Origin: Pseudobdellovibrio sp.
GTDB lineage: Bacteria > Bdellovibrionota > Bdellovibrionia > Bdellovibrionales > Bdellovibrionaceae
DNA length: 57,595 bases
Direction of reading: 5' to 3'
Assembly (NCBI GenBank): GCA_023701385.1
Contig: JAMPXC010000018.1
Span: forward strand, 1-57,595
Shown here: piece after piece, positions 31,558-42,200 of the stretch
How positions within the stretch are numbered: the first letter of the stretch is position 1
Layout: every line of letters starts with the position of its first letter
The notes under the pieces: generated by a model
The model's input: the letters and a program-made list of their open reading frames with translations, nothing else
Databases searched by the model: none
Told to the model about the DNA's origin: nothing
Position numbers and translations under genes: made by a program

Positions 31558-32967
31558 ATGACGGATGTCAATGTCACGACAGAAGAAAATTTTCTAAATA
31601 TTCCAAAAAACTACTTAAACAACGATGTAGGTTTAGGCCGTGGCGTTTATATTTCTACTTACGGCTGCCAAATGAACGTGAACGATACTGAGCGTATGCA
31701 CTCGTTATTAGAGATGGCAAACTTCACGCCAGTTCAAACTCCAGAAGAAGCTTCGTTAATTATCATTAACGCCTGTTCAGTCCGTGAAAAGCCAGTTCAT
31801 AAAGTTTATTCAGAAGTGGGAACTTTTAAAAAATTAAAAGAGAAAAACCCAGGCTTAAAAATCGGCGTTGGCGGATGCGTTGGCCAACAGGAAAAAGAAA
31901 ACTTAATTAAAAATCAACCGTTAATCGATTTCGTATTCGGTACAGACAATATCGACAATCTTCCAAACTTAGTATCTCAGGTTTTTGAATCAGGTACGAA
32001 AGCAGTTAATGCAAAATTCGAACACCGTGCGCCTTACCACGTTGAAACTTTAGTGCGTAACCCGGGCGTATCGACATTCGTAAATATCACTAAAGGGTGT
32101 GATAATTTCTGTACATTCTGTATCGTGCCGTACACGCGTGGTCGCGAGAAATCTCGTCCGTTATCACACATTCTGTTAGACGTACGTACATTAATTCAAC
32201 GTGGTGTAAAAGAAGTGACTCTTCTTGGTCAGAACGTAAATTCGTATAAATCTGAAGATGGTCATGACTTTGCTGACTTACTTAAAAAAGTCGCTTTAGA
32301 AACTGGTATCGAGCGTATCCGTTACACGACGTCGCACCCTAAAGATTTTAATGAAAAGTTAATGCACGTGATGGCAGATCACCAAGATAAGATCTGTGAA
32401 TACGTTCATCTTCCGTTCCAAGCGGGCAGCACTAAAATTTTAGAGCGCATGAACCGTAATTACACGCGTGAAGAATACATTGCTAAAATCAACCAGATGA
32501 AAAAAATCATCCCGAACTTAGTGTTATCGACTGACATCATTGTAGGCTTCCCTGGTGAAACTGAAGAAGATTTCAATGACACAGTAAGAATGGTTGAGGA
32601 AGTGGGCTTTGAAACTATTTTTGCTTTCATGTATTCACCGCGTCCGTTCACAAAAGCGGCTAAGTTTGAAGACCAAGTGGCTGAAGAAGTTAAAAACCGC
32701 CGCTTAAATTATTTATTCGATGTTCATGATAAATTAGCTTTTGAATTAGTGGCTAAATACAAAGACCAAACTTTAAACGTGCTTGTTGAATCAGTTAACG
32801 AACAAGGTAAAGCTTTCGGACGCAGCACGCAGAATAAGTCAGTTTACTTCTTAGGTTCTAAAGACCTCATCGGCAAAACTGTTCCGGTTCGCATTATGAC
32901 GGCAACACCTAACGTATTCCGTGGAGAACTTGTCGGCGCAGTCGCAGCAGGTCTACAGGTTCAGTAA
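31558..32967 (+). CDS. miaB: tRNA-2-methylthio-N6-dimethylallyladenosine synthase MiaB
   Basis: The start at ATG 31558 (469 aa) follows AAGGATGAG; the frame extends 66 bases upstream without a ribosome site. The N-terminal Fe-S domain has ISTYGCQMNVNDTERM, NACSVREK and GGCVGQ. The radical-SAM core has GCDNFCTFCIVPYTRGRE, and a C-terminal TRAM domain follows. MiaB adds the methylthio group to i6A37 of tRNAs. Its stop overlaps the next gene start (TAATG). Confidence 0.96.
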   Translation: MTDVNVTTEENFLNIPKNYLNNDVGLGRGVYISTYGCQMNVNDTERMHSLLEMANFTPVQTPEEASLIIINACSVREKPVHKVYSEVGTFKKLKEKNPGLKIGVGGCVGQQEKENLIKNQPLIDFVFGTDNIDNLPNLVSQVFESGTKAVNAKFEHRAPYHVETLVRNPGVSTFVNITKGCDNFCTFCIVPYTRGREKSRPLSHILLDVRTLIQRGVKEVTLLGQNVNSYKSEDGHDFADLLKKVALETGIERIRYTTSHPKDFNEKLMHVMADHQDKICEYVHLPFQAGSTKILERMNRNYTREEYIAKINQMKKIIPNLVLSTDIIVGFPGETEEDFNDTVRMVEEVGFETIFAFMYSPRPFTKAAKFEDQVAEEVKNRRLNYLFDVHDKLAFELVAKYKDQTLNVLVESVNEQGKAFGRSTQNKSVYFLGSKDLIGKTVPVRIMTATPNVFRGELVGAVAAGLQVQ

Positions 32968-33518
32968 TGGTTGTTGATCACCAGCTTAAGGCAGACTTTT
33001 TATTTAACGCTCAACAAGACGAAAAATTTAATTTCGACGATGATGATTTAGTTGAGCTTAAACCTTATGGTTTAAGTTTAAATAATGACAACTCTCGTCC
33101 GTTTTTAATTTTAAAAGACGCTTTGGGTGAACACACTCTTCCAGTGGCTGTTACGCAAATCGAAGCGGGAGTCGCTTTATCACAATCAAGCCCTACACAA
33201 ATTGCAACTTCGCCACATACGTTTTTAGATAAGTTGTTAGCAAGTCTTGATATTAAGATTGATCGTTGTGTGTTTATCGAAATTACCGGTAATCACCAAT
33301 ACGTTCGTATTTTTATGACGGGGCATCCTCGTTACCAAAGCATTAAAGTTCGTGCTGATGAGGCGATGAGCCTTTGTCTACATTTAAAAGTTCCATTCTT
33401 TGCGACAAAAAGTTTTATTCAAAAATCAAAAGTGATGTCGACAACTTCTATGGACGAAACAGCTCACATTGTTATGCAGCAGCGTAATGTAGCCGTTAAG
33501 AAGGAGTTACTTCACTAA
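32967..33518 (+). CDS. DUF151 / bifunctional-nuclease (BFN) family protein
   Basis: The 183-residue protein carries the BFN-domain pattern: RPFLILKDALGEHTLPVAVT, EAGVALSQ, TFLDKLLASLDIKIDRCVF and SIKVRADEAMSLCLHLKVPF (the conserved R-x-DEA, usually R-PSDA). DUF151 proteins have been described as nucleases in plants and are common next to miaB in bacteria, where their role is unclear. It overlaps miaB and the downstream carbonic-anhydrase-like gene by one base each, so three proteins are tightly coupled. Confidence 0.85.
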   Translation: MVVDHQLKADFLFNAQQDEKFNFDDDDLVELKPYGLSLNNDNSRPFLILKDALGEHTLPVAVTQIEAGVALSQSSPTQIATSPHTFLDKLLASLDIKIDRCVFIEITGNHQYVRIFMTGHPRYQSIKVRADEAMSLCLHLKVPFFATKSFIQKSKVMSTTSMDETAHIVMQQRNVAVKKELLH

Positions 33519-34021
33519 TGATTATCGAAGCTCGTGGTAAAAAACCTATTCTTGGTGAAAATGTATTTGTCGCTGATAACGCCCGTATTATCGGTGATGT
33601 GGTTGTCGGTAATCGTGCCTCTATCTGGTATAACGTAACTATTCGCGGTGACGTGATGCCAATCTCAATTGGCACTGAAACTAATATTCAAGATGGCTCG
33701 GTTTTACACGGCACCTATGGTAAGTACTCTTGTAAGATTGATGATCGTGTGACGATCGGCCACAGCGTTATTCTTCACGGTTGCACAATCGGTCGTAAAT
33801 GTTTAATCGGTATGGGTTCTATCGTTATGGATGGAGCTGAAATCGGCGAACATTCAGTGGTCGGTGCTGGAAGCTTAGTGACTGAAGGTAAAAAGTTTGA
33901 ACCCTATTCTTTAATTATGGGTCGCCCGGCGGTATTTAAACGTAAACTGACTGAAGAGGAAATTAAGTTTTTAGATCAGTCGGCAGATAATTATCTTCTT
34001 TATAAAACTTGGTACGAATAA
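33518..34021 (+). CDS. Gamma-carbonic-anhydrase-like left-handed beta-helix protein
   Basis: The 167-residue protein consists of hexapeptide repeats (IIGDVVVGNRASIWYNVTIR, IGTETNIQDGSVLHGT, VTIGHSVILHGCTIGRKCLI) with three candidate zinc His residues (in VLHG, IGH and ILHG), as in the gamma-CA / YrdA / PaaY family. Whether it is an active carbonic anhydrase cannot be told from sequence. AAGGAG precedes the ATG. It closes the miaB operon and converges on the LysR gene. Confidence 0.93.
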   Translation: MIIEARGKKPILGENVFVADNARIIGDVVVGNRASIWYNVTIRGDVMPISIGTETNIQDGSVLHGTYGKYSCKIDDRVTIGHSVILHGCTIGRKCLIGMGSIVMDGAEIGEHSVVGAGSLVTEGKKFEPYSLIMGRPAVFKRKLTEEEIKFLDQSADNYLLYKTWYE

Positions 34022-34042
34022 TTCGTACCTTAAAGTTTTAAA

Positions 34043-34921
34043 CTATTTCTCTACAATTTTTTTAATTTCAGTTAAGACAAACTGTTTTAGTTTTGATCGA
34101 TAAGAACTTTTTCTTTCAACTAAATGCAACGATAAGAAGTGTTCACCTTCGCCAATTGATTTTAGTAGCCCATTTTTAAGTTCAGATTGAGTTAAAAAAT
34201 GCGGAAGTACTGTAACACCCAAACCATTTAACACCATATCTTTTCTGGCGATAGAGCTGCTTGAAATCGCTGTGATCTGGGCGTTTTTGTGAAGCTGTTT
34301 GTATTTGTCAAAAAGCGGAAGTTTAAACGTTTCAATCTTTCCTTGCTCGCGTGAAGCGATAAAAGATTCTAAAACACTTTTATTTTTTGCCTGCTCTTTT
34401 GAAATCACAAACACAAAGGGGATTTGGGCGAGTTTTGTTTTTTCAAGATCCGGTGTTAATTCTGGAACATTAAAAAATAAGCCAAATTCAATTTTTCCTT
34501 CAGTGATTTGATCTAACAGAAAATGGGCGGGCCCTGCGTGATGAATTGGGCGAATTTGTGGGTATTGTTTTTTGATCTGTGCAAGCAGTGGCCCTAAGAT
34601 ATCAGGAGAAAGTGAATCTGATGTGGCAAAGCATAAATCTCCTGATGTTTGCTCTTGATAATCCTTAGCATAGGCAGTGATTTGATCTGTGTGCTGAAAA
34701 ATTTTTTGCGCTATGTGATAAACTTGGCGCCCTTGTGCTGTCAGGATGATTTGTTTTTTCTGCCTTTCTAAAAGCTTAAATCCTAATTGTTCTTCTAAAA
34801 GTTTTACGGCGCGGCTTATCACTGGCTGTTGTACGTGTAAAACGTCAGCTGCTTTTGTGAAGCCGTTTTCGTGCGTAACATAATAGAAGTATTTGAGGTA
34901 ATTCAGATCAAGATTTTGCAT
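34043..34921 (-). CDS. LysR-family transcriptional regulator
   Basis: The ATG at 34921 (292 aa) is preferred over an upstream TTG. The N-terminal winged helix-turn-helix is clear (LNYLKYFYYVTHENGFTKAA, QQPVISRAVKLLEEQLGFKL). A periplasmic-binding-protein-like effector domain follows from about 90 (GDLCFATSDSLSPDILGPLL). The NhaR/OxyR-like subgroup is possible; the effector and targets are unknown. It has no divergent partner close enough to be its obvious target. A promoter lies 11 bases upstream. Confidence 0.92.
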   Translation of the reverse strand: MQNLDLNYLKYFYYVTHENGFTKAADVLHVQQPVISRAVKLLEEQLGFKLLERQKKQIILTAQGRQVYHIAQKIFQHTDQITAYAKDYQEQTSGDLCFATSDSLSPDILGPLLAQIKKQYPQIRPIHHAGPAHFLLDQITEGKIEFGLFFNVPELTPDLEKTKLAQIPFVFVISKEQAKNKSVLESFIASREQGKIETFKLPLFDKYKQLHKNAQITAISSSSIARKDMVLNGLGVTVLPHFLTQSELKNGLLKSIGEGEHFLSLHLVERKSSYRSKLKQFVLTEIKKIVEK

Positions 34922-34932
34922 ACACAATATGT

Positions 34933-34961
34933 ATCATAAACATATAAACAATCAATTTGAA
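34933..34961 (-). promoter_or_regulatory. Promoter of the LysR gene
   Basis: On the minus strand TTCAAA (34956-34961), 17 bases and TATGAT (34933-34938) stand 11 bases before the ATG. The predicted leader is about 4 bases. The nearby ATACATATTGTGTAT is a near-palindrome that could serve LysR autoregulation. Confidence 0.5.
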
Positions 34962-35125
34962 ATATGGGTAAAAATGACCTACTGAAAGCTTACAGCTAAA
35001 ATAAGATTTCATGGTGTTAGCTCTCAGTTCTATAGTCTAGGGTTCGGGATAAATACCATGATGTCTTTGGTCAAAAAGACTACAATTTTTGAGACGTGTT
35101 TATTCATGACAGCAGAGGAGATTTT

Positions 35126-36589
35126 ATGTCGAATAAAGATTTAATGATGGCATTAACGTTTGATGATATTTTACTGGTGCCGCAATACTCTGAAGTTGTA
35201 CCTACAGAAGTTATTCCAAAATCATATTTTGCCAAAGACATTTATTTAAATGCACCGGTGATTTCAGCCGCGATGGATACAGTGACTGAGCACCGAATCG
35301 CCCGCATCATGGCGCAAAACGGCGGTCTTGGCATCATCCACAAAAATATGTCGATCGAAGATCAGGCCTTTCAAGTTGAAAAAGTTAAAAAATACGAGTC
35401 AGGTATGATTCAAGATCCCATCACACTTTCTCCAGATCACTATGTGAATGAAGCCCTTCAAGTTATGGCGAAGTATTCGATCTCTGGTGTGCCAATTACA
35501 TCTCAAGGTAAATTAGTAGGTATTCTTACAAACCGCGATTTGCGTTTTGAAACAAATGTAAATCAACCTATTAAAAATATTATGACTAAAGAAAATTTAG
35601 TGACCGCACCTGTGGGCACGACGTTAGAAGAAGCGAAAAAAATCTTACAAAAACACCGCATTGAAAAATTGCCTGTCGTTGATAAAGAGGGGCAGTTAAA
35701 GGGTTTAATCACAATTAAAGATATTGAAAAATCAAAAGCCTTCCCACAAGCCACAAAAGATACTCATGGTCGTTTAGTGACGGGGGCTGCCGTTGGTGTA
35801 GGACCGGGGAGCACCGATCGTGTTGATGCGCTCATTGCCAATAAAGTTGATGTACTTTGTGTAGATACAGCTCACGGTCATTCTAAAAATGTAATTGAAA
35901 TGGTTAAATACGTTCGTAGCAAATACAAAGACGTAGTTCTTGTTGCGGGTAATGTTGTTACAGAGGAAGCGACAAAAGCTTTAATCGAGCACGGTGCTGA
36001 TATCGTAAAAGTCGGTGTGGGCCCAGGTTCAATCTGTACAACACGTGTGGTAGCGGGCGTTGGTATGCCGCAAATTTCTGCGGTGATGAAATGTGCTGCG
36101 GTAGCTAAAAAATTAGGAAAAACAATTATCGCTGATGGCGGTATTAAATACTCTGGCGATGTCACTAAAGCTTTAGCATTAGGTGCAAACTCAGTGATGA
36201 TCGGTAATCTTTTAGCGGGTGCTGAAGAATCACCGGGTGAAACAGTGTTATACCAAGGCCGTACGTACAAAGTTTACCGCGGCATGGGTTCATTAGGTGC
36301 GATGGCACAAGGTTCGAAAGATCGTTACGGTCAAATGGATACAGCCGAAGAAGATAAGCTAGTACCAGAAGGTATCGAAGGAAAAGTTCCTTACAAAGGA
36401 AGTGCAAGTGGAATCATTCATCAACTAGTTGGTGGATTAAAATCAGGTATGGGGTACTTAGGTGCCAGAAATATTGAAGAGCTTCAGGCTAAAGCGCAGT
36501 TTGTGCAAATCACAAGCTCAGGCTTAAGAGAATCTCATGTTCATGATGTCAGTATTACTAAAGAAGCTCCGAATTACAGAATGGAATAG
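35126..36589 (+). CDS. guaB: Inosine-5'-monophosphate dehydrogenase
   Basis: ATG 35126 (487 aa) follows GAGGAG; the frame extends 30 bases further up without support. It shows [15 protein letters not shown], two CBS domains (about 95-205), the catalytic-Cys loop [17 protein letters not shown] and [10 protein letters not shown] near the active-site flap. It oxidises IMP to XMP, the first step to GMP. It is followed after 9 bases by guaA. The 198-base gap upstream holds no gene; no purine riboswitch was recognised. Confidence 0.97.
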   Translation: MSNKDLMMALTFDDILLVPQYSEVVPTEVIPKSYFAKDIYLNAPVISAAMDTVTEHRIARIMAQNGGLGIIHKNMSIEDQAFQVEKVKKYESGMIQDPITLSPDHYVNEALQVMAKYSISGVPITSQGKLVGILTNRDLRFETNVNQPIKNIMTKENLVTAPVGTTLEEAKKILQKHRIEKLPVVDKEGQLKGLITIKDIEKSKAFPQATKDTHGRLVTGAAVGVGPGSTDRVDALIANKVDVLCVDTAHGHSKNVIEMVKYVRSKYKDVVLVAGNVVTEEATKALIEHGADIVKVGVGPGSICTTRVVAGVGMPQISAVMKCAAVAKKLGKTIIADGGIKYSGDVTKALALGANSVMIGNLLAGAEESPGETVLYQGRTYKVYRGMGSLGAMAQGSKDRYGQMDTAEEDKLVPEGIEGKVPYKGSASGIIHQLVGGLKSGMGYLGARNIEELQAKAQFVQITSSGLRESHVHDVSITKEAPNYRME

Positions 36590-36598
36590 TTTTAAATT

Positions 36599-38137
36599 AT
36601 GTTACAGCACTCAAAAGTATTAATTTTAGATTTTGGTTCACAAGTGACAATGCTAATCGCCCGTCGTTTACGTGAGCTCGGGTTTTACAGTGAAATTAAA
36701 AGTTACAAAACAGATATCACAGAGATCAGAAATTTTAAACCTGATGCAATTATCTTAAGTGGTGGTCCGTTTTCAGTTTACGAAAAAGAATCTCCAACAA
36801 AAGATGTCAAAGAAGTTTTAGAAGTAGCTCCAGTACTTGGCATTTGTTACGGCATGCAACTTTTAGCACACCAAATGGGTGGCGCTGTTGAATCAGCGAA
36901 ACATCGTGAATACGGCCACAAACCCGTAGAATGGAAAAAAGCATTTAACAATATTCCAAACAAAGTAAACGTGTGGATGAGCCACGGTGACGTGGTTACA
37001 AAAATTCCAACGGGTGCACAATTACTTTGTACAACAGAAGATCATATCGCCGGATTTTATTCAGACAGATACTGGGCTTTACAATATCATCCCGAAGTTT
37101 CTCATTCAGAATACGGTAAAGAAGTTCTTCAGGCATTTTTAGAAACATTCAAAGTTAAAGCTGACTGGAATGCAAAATCACTCGTCAGTGAATGTACCGA
37201 TATGGTTTTAAAAACTGTAGGGCCTACAGATCACGTATTATGTGCTCTATCAGGTGGTGTTGATTCAAGTGTAGTAGCTACACTTTTAACAAAAGTGTTA
37301 GGCGCTGAGCGTGTTCATTGCGTGTTTATTAACAACGGTTTACTTCGTTTAAATGAGTTTGAAAACGTTTTAGCGATGTATAAAAAAATTGGTTTAAATG
37401 TTCACGGCGTTGATAAAGAAAAAGAATTTTTAACAGCGTTAGCTGGCCTTACTGATCCCGAGAAAAAACGTAAAGCCATTGGTAAAACATTTATCGATGT
37501 ATTTGATCAAGTGATTGGTGATGAATTAAAACATGCTGGTGGTAAAATTAAATTTTTAGCGCAAGGAACACTTTATCCTGACGTGATTGAATCTGTTTCA
37601 AGCGTTGGTGGCAGTGTCACAATTAAATCGCATCACAACGTGGGTGGTTTGCCAGAAAAAATGAATCTTAAGCTTGTAGAGCCGGTTCGTTATTTATTTA
37701 AGGACGAAGTTCGTAAGCTGGGTTCTGAATTGGGCCTTCCACAAGAAATGATCGGTCGTCATCCATTCCCAGGCCCGGGTCTTAGTATCCGTGTGATCGG
37801 TGAAGTGACGAAAGAAAAATTAGAAGTCCTTAAAAAAGCCGACGATGTTTATATCTCAGCTTTACGCCGTGAAGGTTTTTACGATCAGATCTGGCAAGCG
37901 TTCTGTGTAATCTTACCTGTGCAAACTGTCGGTGTGATGGGTGATGGTCGTACGTATGATTCGGTTCTTGCATTAAGAGCAGTCACTTCAATTGATGGAA
38001 TGACTGCCGACTGGTTTGATTTTCCTTCAAGCTTTCTTAAAAAAGTTTCGAATGAAATCACAAATAAAGTTAAAGGCATTAACCGCGTGGTTTACGATGT
38101 TACATCAAAACCACCGGCTACGATTGAGTGGGAATAG
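36599..38137 (+). CDS. guaA: GMP synthase (glutamine-hydrolysing)
   Basis: The 512-residue protein has the class I amidotransferase domain (GICYGMQLLAHQ with the nucleophile Cys; YHPEVSHSEYG) and the ATP-pyrophosphatase domain (CALSGGVDSSVVATLL), plus the C-terminal dimerisation region (RPFPGPG-type RHPFPGPGLSIRVIGE). It converts XMP to GMP. It forms an operon with guaB and converges with cysK, with 3 bases between. Confidence 0.97.
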   Translation: MLQHSKVLILDFGSQVTMLIARRLRELGFYSEIKSYKTDITEIRNFKPDAIILSGGPFSVYEKESPTKDVKEVLEVAPVLGICYGMQLLAHQMGGAVESAKHREYGHKPVEWKKAFNNIPNKVNVWMSHGDVVTKIPTGAQLLCTTEDHIAGFYSDRYWALQYHPEVSHSEYGKEVLQAFLETFKVKADWNAKSLVSECTDMVLKTVGPTDHVLCALSGGVDSSVVATLLTKVLGAERVHCVFINNGLLRLNEFENVLAMYKKIGLNVHGVDKEKEFLTALAGLTDPEKKRKAIGKTFIDVFDQVIGDELKHAGGKIKFLAQGTLYPDVIESVSSVGGSVTIKSHHNVGGLPEKMNLKLVEPVRYLFKDEVRKLGSELGLPQEMIGRHPFPGPGLSIRVIGEVTKEKLEVLKKADDVYISALRREGFYDQIWQAFCVILPVQTVGVMGDGRTYDSVLALRAVTSIDGMTADWFDFPSSFLKKVSNEITNKVKGINRVVYDVTSKPPATIEWE

Positions 38138-38140
38138 AGG

Positions 38141-39145
38141 CTATACGCCCTCTTGTACTGGTACTTTCTTTAAATAGTCTTCGTTCACAGTCGATGTCAC
38201 TAACGCTTGCGCCTGCGAGCGTTCAGGATCAGCTAATAACGTTGATAAATATCTTTCAGAATAACTTGGAACGATCACCACGATATTTTTACCTTTGTTC
38301 TCGTCTAAAGCCGCAAGTTTTAATCCGATAGCAATGGCTGCGCCAGAGCTGATTCCCACAGGAATACCTTCGCTCTTAATCACTTTTTTAGCCATAGCTA
38401 AAGATTCTTCGCTTGAAACTTGTTCGATCTGATCAATGGCTTTGGTATTTAAAACTGGTGGAATAAATCCAGCACCTAAACCTTGAATTTTATGTGGCGA
38501 AGGTTTTCCACCGCTTAACACGGGGCTTTCTGTGGGCTCAACAGCCACCATTTTAACGTTCGGATTTTTCTGTTTTAAAACTTTACTTACACCTGTGATT
38601 GTTCCACCGGTACCAACACCAGAAACTACGATATCAACTTTTCCTTCAGTGTCGTTCCAGATTTCAAGCGCTGTGGTTTTTTCGTGAATAGATGGGTTGT
38701 CAGGATTTTCAAACTGGCGGGGGATAAAATATTTTTTATCGTTATCAGCCATCTCTAGCGCTTTAGCAATCGCGCCGCGCATACCTAATGGCCCTGGAGT
38801 TAAAATTAATTCTGCGCCTAAAAGTAAAAGCAAAGTTCTTCTTTCTTGCGACATCGTATCAGGCATAATGATTGTCAGTGGGTAACCTTTCGCAGCGCAA
38901 ACAAACGCTAAGGCGATGCCCGTATTTCCACTCGTAGGTTCAAGAACAGTCATTCCTTGTTTAAGTTTTCCAGAGGCTTCGGCCCCTTCGATCATGTTAA
39001 GGCCGATACGATCTTTGACTGATCCTAATGGATTAAAGAATTCTAGTTTCAATAATAGCTCAGCTTTTAAGCCCTGATTCAGGCGCTGAAGCTTAACAAG
39101 TGGCGTGTTTCCGACGGTTTTAGTAATATCTGAATAAATTTTCAT
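38141..39145 (-). CDS. cysK: Cysteine synthase (O-acetylserine sulfhydrylase)
   Basis: The 334-residue PLP enzyme carries the Schiff-base Lys in NPLGSVKDRIG, the substrate loop EPTSGNTGIALAF and the phosphate-binding GVGTGGTITGV. CysK is usually 305-325 residues; the extra is a short C-terminal tail (TSTVNEDYLKKVPVQEGV). It makes cysteine from O-acetylserine and sulfide. GGAG precedes ATG. Confidence 0.94.
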   Translation of the reverse strand: MKIYSDITKTVGNTPLVKLQRLNQGLKAELLLKLEFFNPLGSVKDRIGLNMIEGAEASGKLKQGMTVLEPTSGNTGIALAFVCAAKGYPLTIIMPDTMSQERRTLLLLLGAELILTPGPLGMRGAIAKALEMADNDKKYFIPRQFENPDNPSIHEKTTALEIWNDTEGKVDIVVSGVGTGGTITGVSKVLKQKNPNVKMVAVEPTESPVLSGGKPSPHKIQGLGAGFIPPVLNTKAIDQIEQVSSEESLAMAKKVIKSEGIPVGISSGAAIAIGLKLAALDENKGKNIVVIVPSYSERYLSTLLADPERSQAQALVTSTVNEDYLKKVPVQEGV

Positions 39146-39264
39146 AAGTTCTCCAAACTTTACGTAAAAAATGCTGCTTTAATAATCTAAAACAGAGCTC
39201 GATTTGCTGCAAATAGTGCTAAAACTTTAATCGATATTATACACTGCATAAGGCGTCGGAAGTT

Positions 39265-39293
39265 TTGAAACATAACTCTCGAGACGGTAAATT
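39265..39293 (+). promoter_or_regulatory. Promoter giving a leaderless dnaE mRNA
   Basis: TTGAAA (39265-39270), 17 bases and TAAATT (39288-39293) end 6 bases before the ATG at 39300. The AGGG next to the ATG is too close to act as a Shine-Dalgarno. Confidence 0.55.
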
Positions 39294-39299
39294 TAGGGT

Positions 39300-42200
39300 A
39301 TGTCATTTTCGCACTTACACGTCCACTCAGAATACTCTCTTTTAGAGGCCTCGTGCCGAGTTAAAGCTATCGCTAAAAAGGCGGCTGAATACCAACAGCC
39401 TTCGGTAGCTTTAACTGATTATGGAAATATGTTCGGCGCGATTGAGTTTTACTTTGCTTGTAAAGACAAAGATGTAAAACCGATTTTAGGTTTAGAAGCT
39501 TTTATGGCGCCGGGTTCGCGTTTAGAAAAAAAACAAGACCCCAATGCCAAATATTCTGAAATTGCTTTAGGACCACAACGTTTAGTTTTCTTAGCGCAAA
39601 ATTTAGAAGGTTACCAAAATCTTTGTAAGTTATCTTCTGTCGGTTACCAAGAAGGTTTCTACTGGAAACCGCGTATCGATTACGACATCTTAAAAGATTA
39701 CTCGCAAAATTTAATCTGCTTAAGCGGAACTTCACGCGGTGAAGTTATTGGAACTCTTTTAAAAGAAGGTCCAGAAGCTGCTTTAGCTAAAATTCGAAAA
39801 TTAAAAGAAATTTTTGATGATCGTTTTTACTTAGAGTTATCTCGTACACTTCCGCAGGGTAGTGATGCGCAGAAGATGATTAATAATTTTATTATCGAAG
39901 CGTCTAAAATTTGTAGCGTTCCGATTGTGGCGTCTAATGATGTTCACTATCTAACTCAAGACGATCAGATTGCCCAAGAGGTTTTAGTTTGTATCGGTTC
40001 GAATAAAACTTTAGCCGATGAGTCTCGTTATAAACTGGGGAGCTCTGAATTTTATTTTAAATCAACCGACAGCATGACAAAGCTTTACTCTGATTTACCA
40101 GAAGCGCTTTCTAACACGCAGATTATTTCAGATCGTTGTAATGTTAAATTTAAACTTAAAGATGATAACGGAAAAGCGATTTATCACTTACCAAGCTTTC
40201 CGACAGCGGAAGGTCGTACGGTTAAAGAAGAGATCGCTTATCACGCCACTGAAGGTTTAAAAGTTCGTTTTGAAGAATTAAAAAATGTCGGCACAGAAGT
40301 GCCTGATGAGAAAAAGCCTGAATATTATAAGCGCTTAGAGTACGAACTATCGATTATCGATCGCATGGGCTTTAACGGTTACTTCTTAATCGTTCAAGAT
40401 TTCATTAACTGGGCGAAAGATCGCGATATTCCAGTAGGCCCTGGTCGTGGATCGGGTGCTGGCTCCCTCGTTGCGTACAGTTTACGTATTACCGATTTGG
40501 ATCCGATTCCAAATTTTCTACTTTTCGAGCGTTTCTTAAATCCAGAACGTATCTCGATGCCCGATTTTGATATCGATTTCTGTCAAGATCGTCGTCAGGA
40601 AGTGATTCAGTACGTAACTGAAAAGTACGGCTGGGAATCAGTTTCTCAGATCATCACCTACGGTAAATTACAAACTCGTGCGGCGCTAAAAGACGTGGGC
40701 CGTGTATTAGGTATGACCTTCGCTGAAGTGGATGTCGTATCAAAATTAATTCCTGATAAATTAGGTATTACTTTAACGGATTCATTAGCGGCAGAGCCCC
40801 GTATTCGTGAAAATATGGAGATGAACCCAACAGTGCAAACTCTTGTTGAACTTGCGCTTAAAGTTGAAGGTTTAGTTCGTCATGCCGGAATTCACGCGGC
40901 CGGTGTAATTATCGCCGATGGAAGTTTAGTAAAACATGCACCGATGTATAAGGGTGCTGATGACGAAAACGTTGTTCAGTACGACATGAAGCATGCCGAG
41001 AAAATCGGATTAATTAAATTCGACTTCTTAGGTTTAAAAACTTTAACTCATATTCATCATGCTCTAAAACTGGTTAAACAAAATCGCGGGATTGAAGTTT
41101 TAGAAAAAAATATCCCGATGACAGATCCTAAAATCTACGAACTATTATCACGCGGTGATACAGCCGGGGTATTCCAGTTCGAGGGTGAGGGGATTACCGA
41201 CGCCACAAGAAAAATTAAGCCAACAAGCTTTGCCGATATTACAGCGATTACATCGTTATATCGTCCGGGCCCGATGGCGAATATTCCTGAGTTTACAAAA
41301 CGTAAACACGGTGAAGCTCCTGTTGAATATCTTTTACCTGATACAAAACAAGTCTTGGAAGAAACCTACGGTATCATGGTTTACCAAGAGCAAGTTATGG
41401 GTATCGCCTCAATTATTGCCGGATACTCTCTCGGTGAAGCCGATATGCTTCGTCGTGCGATGGGTAAAAAGATCAAAGAAGAAATGGATAGACACCGCGA
41501 ACGCTTCATGAAAGGGGCGTTAGAGCGTGGCCATGATAAAGAAAAATCGAATGAACTTTTTGATTTAATGTACAAATTCGCCGATTACGGTTTCAATAAA
41601 TCGCATGCCGCAGCTTACTCGGTAATCACAGCGCAAACAGCGTGGGTAAAACATCATTATCCAGCAGAATTCTTCGCAGCCTTATTATCAACCGAGGTCG
41701 GTGATACTGATAAAGTAGTTAAGTACGTAAAAGATGCGCAAAAACGCGGGTTAGTTGTAAAAGCTCCGCATGTGAATTTCTCTGATTATTTATTCTCGGT
41801 AAAAGGTGAAGAAATTTACTTCGGTCTTGGTGGTATTAAAGGTGTTGGTCAAGCAGCCGTTGATGCGATTATTGAAGCGCGTGAACGTCAGCCAGACAAA
41901 AAATTTGCAAGCCTTGATGATTTCTTTGAAAACGTTGATTTACGCCGTGTGAATAAAAAAGTGATCGAGTGTATGACAAAAGCCGGAGCCTTTGATGGCT
42001 TTGGTGTGCACCGTGCACAGTTATTTACAGGTTATACAAAATTTCTAGATTACGCTGTCGGCGCACAAAAAGATAAAGACGTGGGGCAAGTAAGTCTTTT
42101 TGATTTGGGTGGAGAAAAACAAGCGATCAAGCTTGATGACACAAAACCTTGGTCACGCACGCAGTCTTTATCGTATGAAAAAGAAGTTTTAGGTTTCTAT

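Noticed and set aside
34928-35125. Purine riboswitch upstream of guaB
   Set aside because: No conserved purine-aptamer core was recognised in the 198 bases, and the gene has a simple Shine-Dalgarno.
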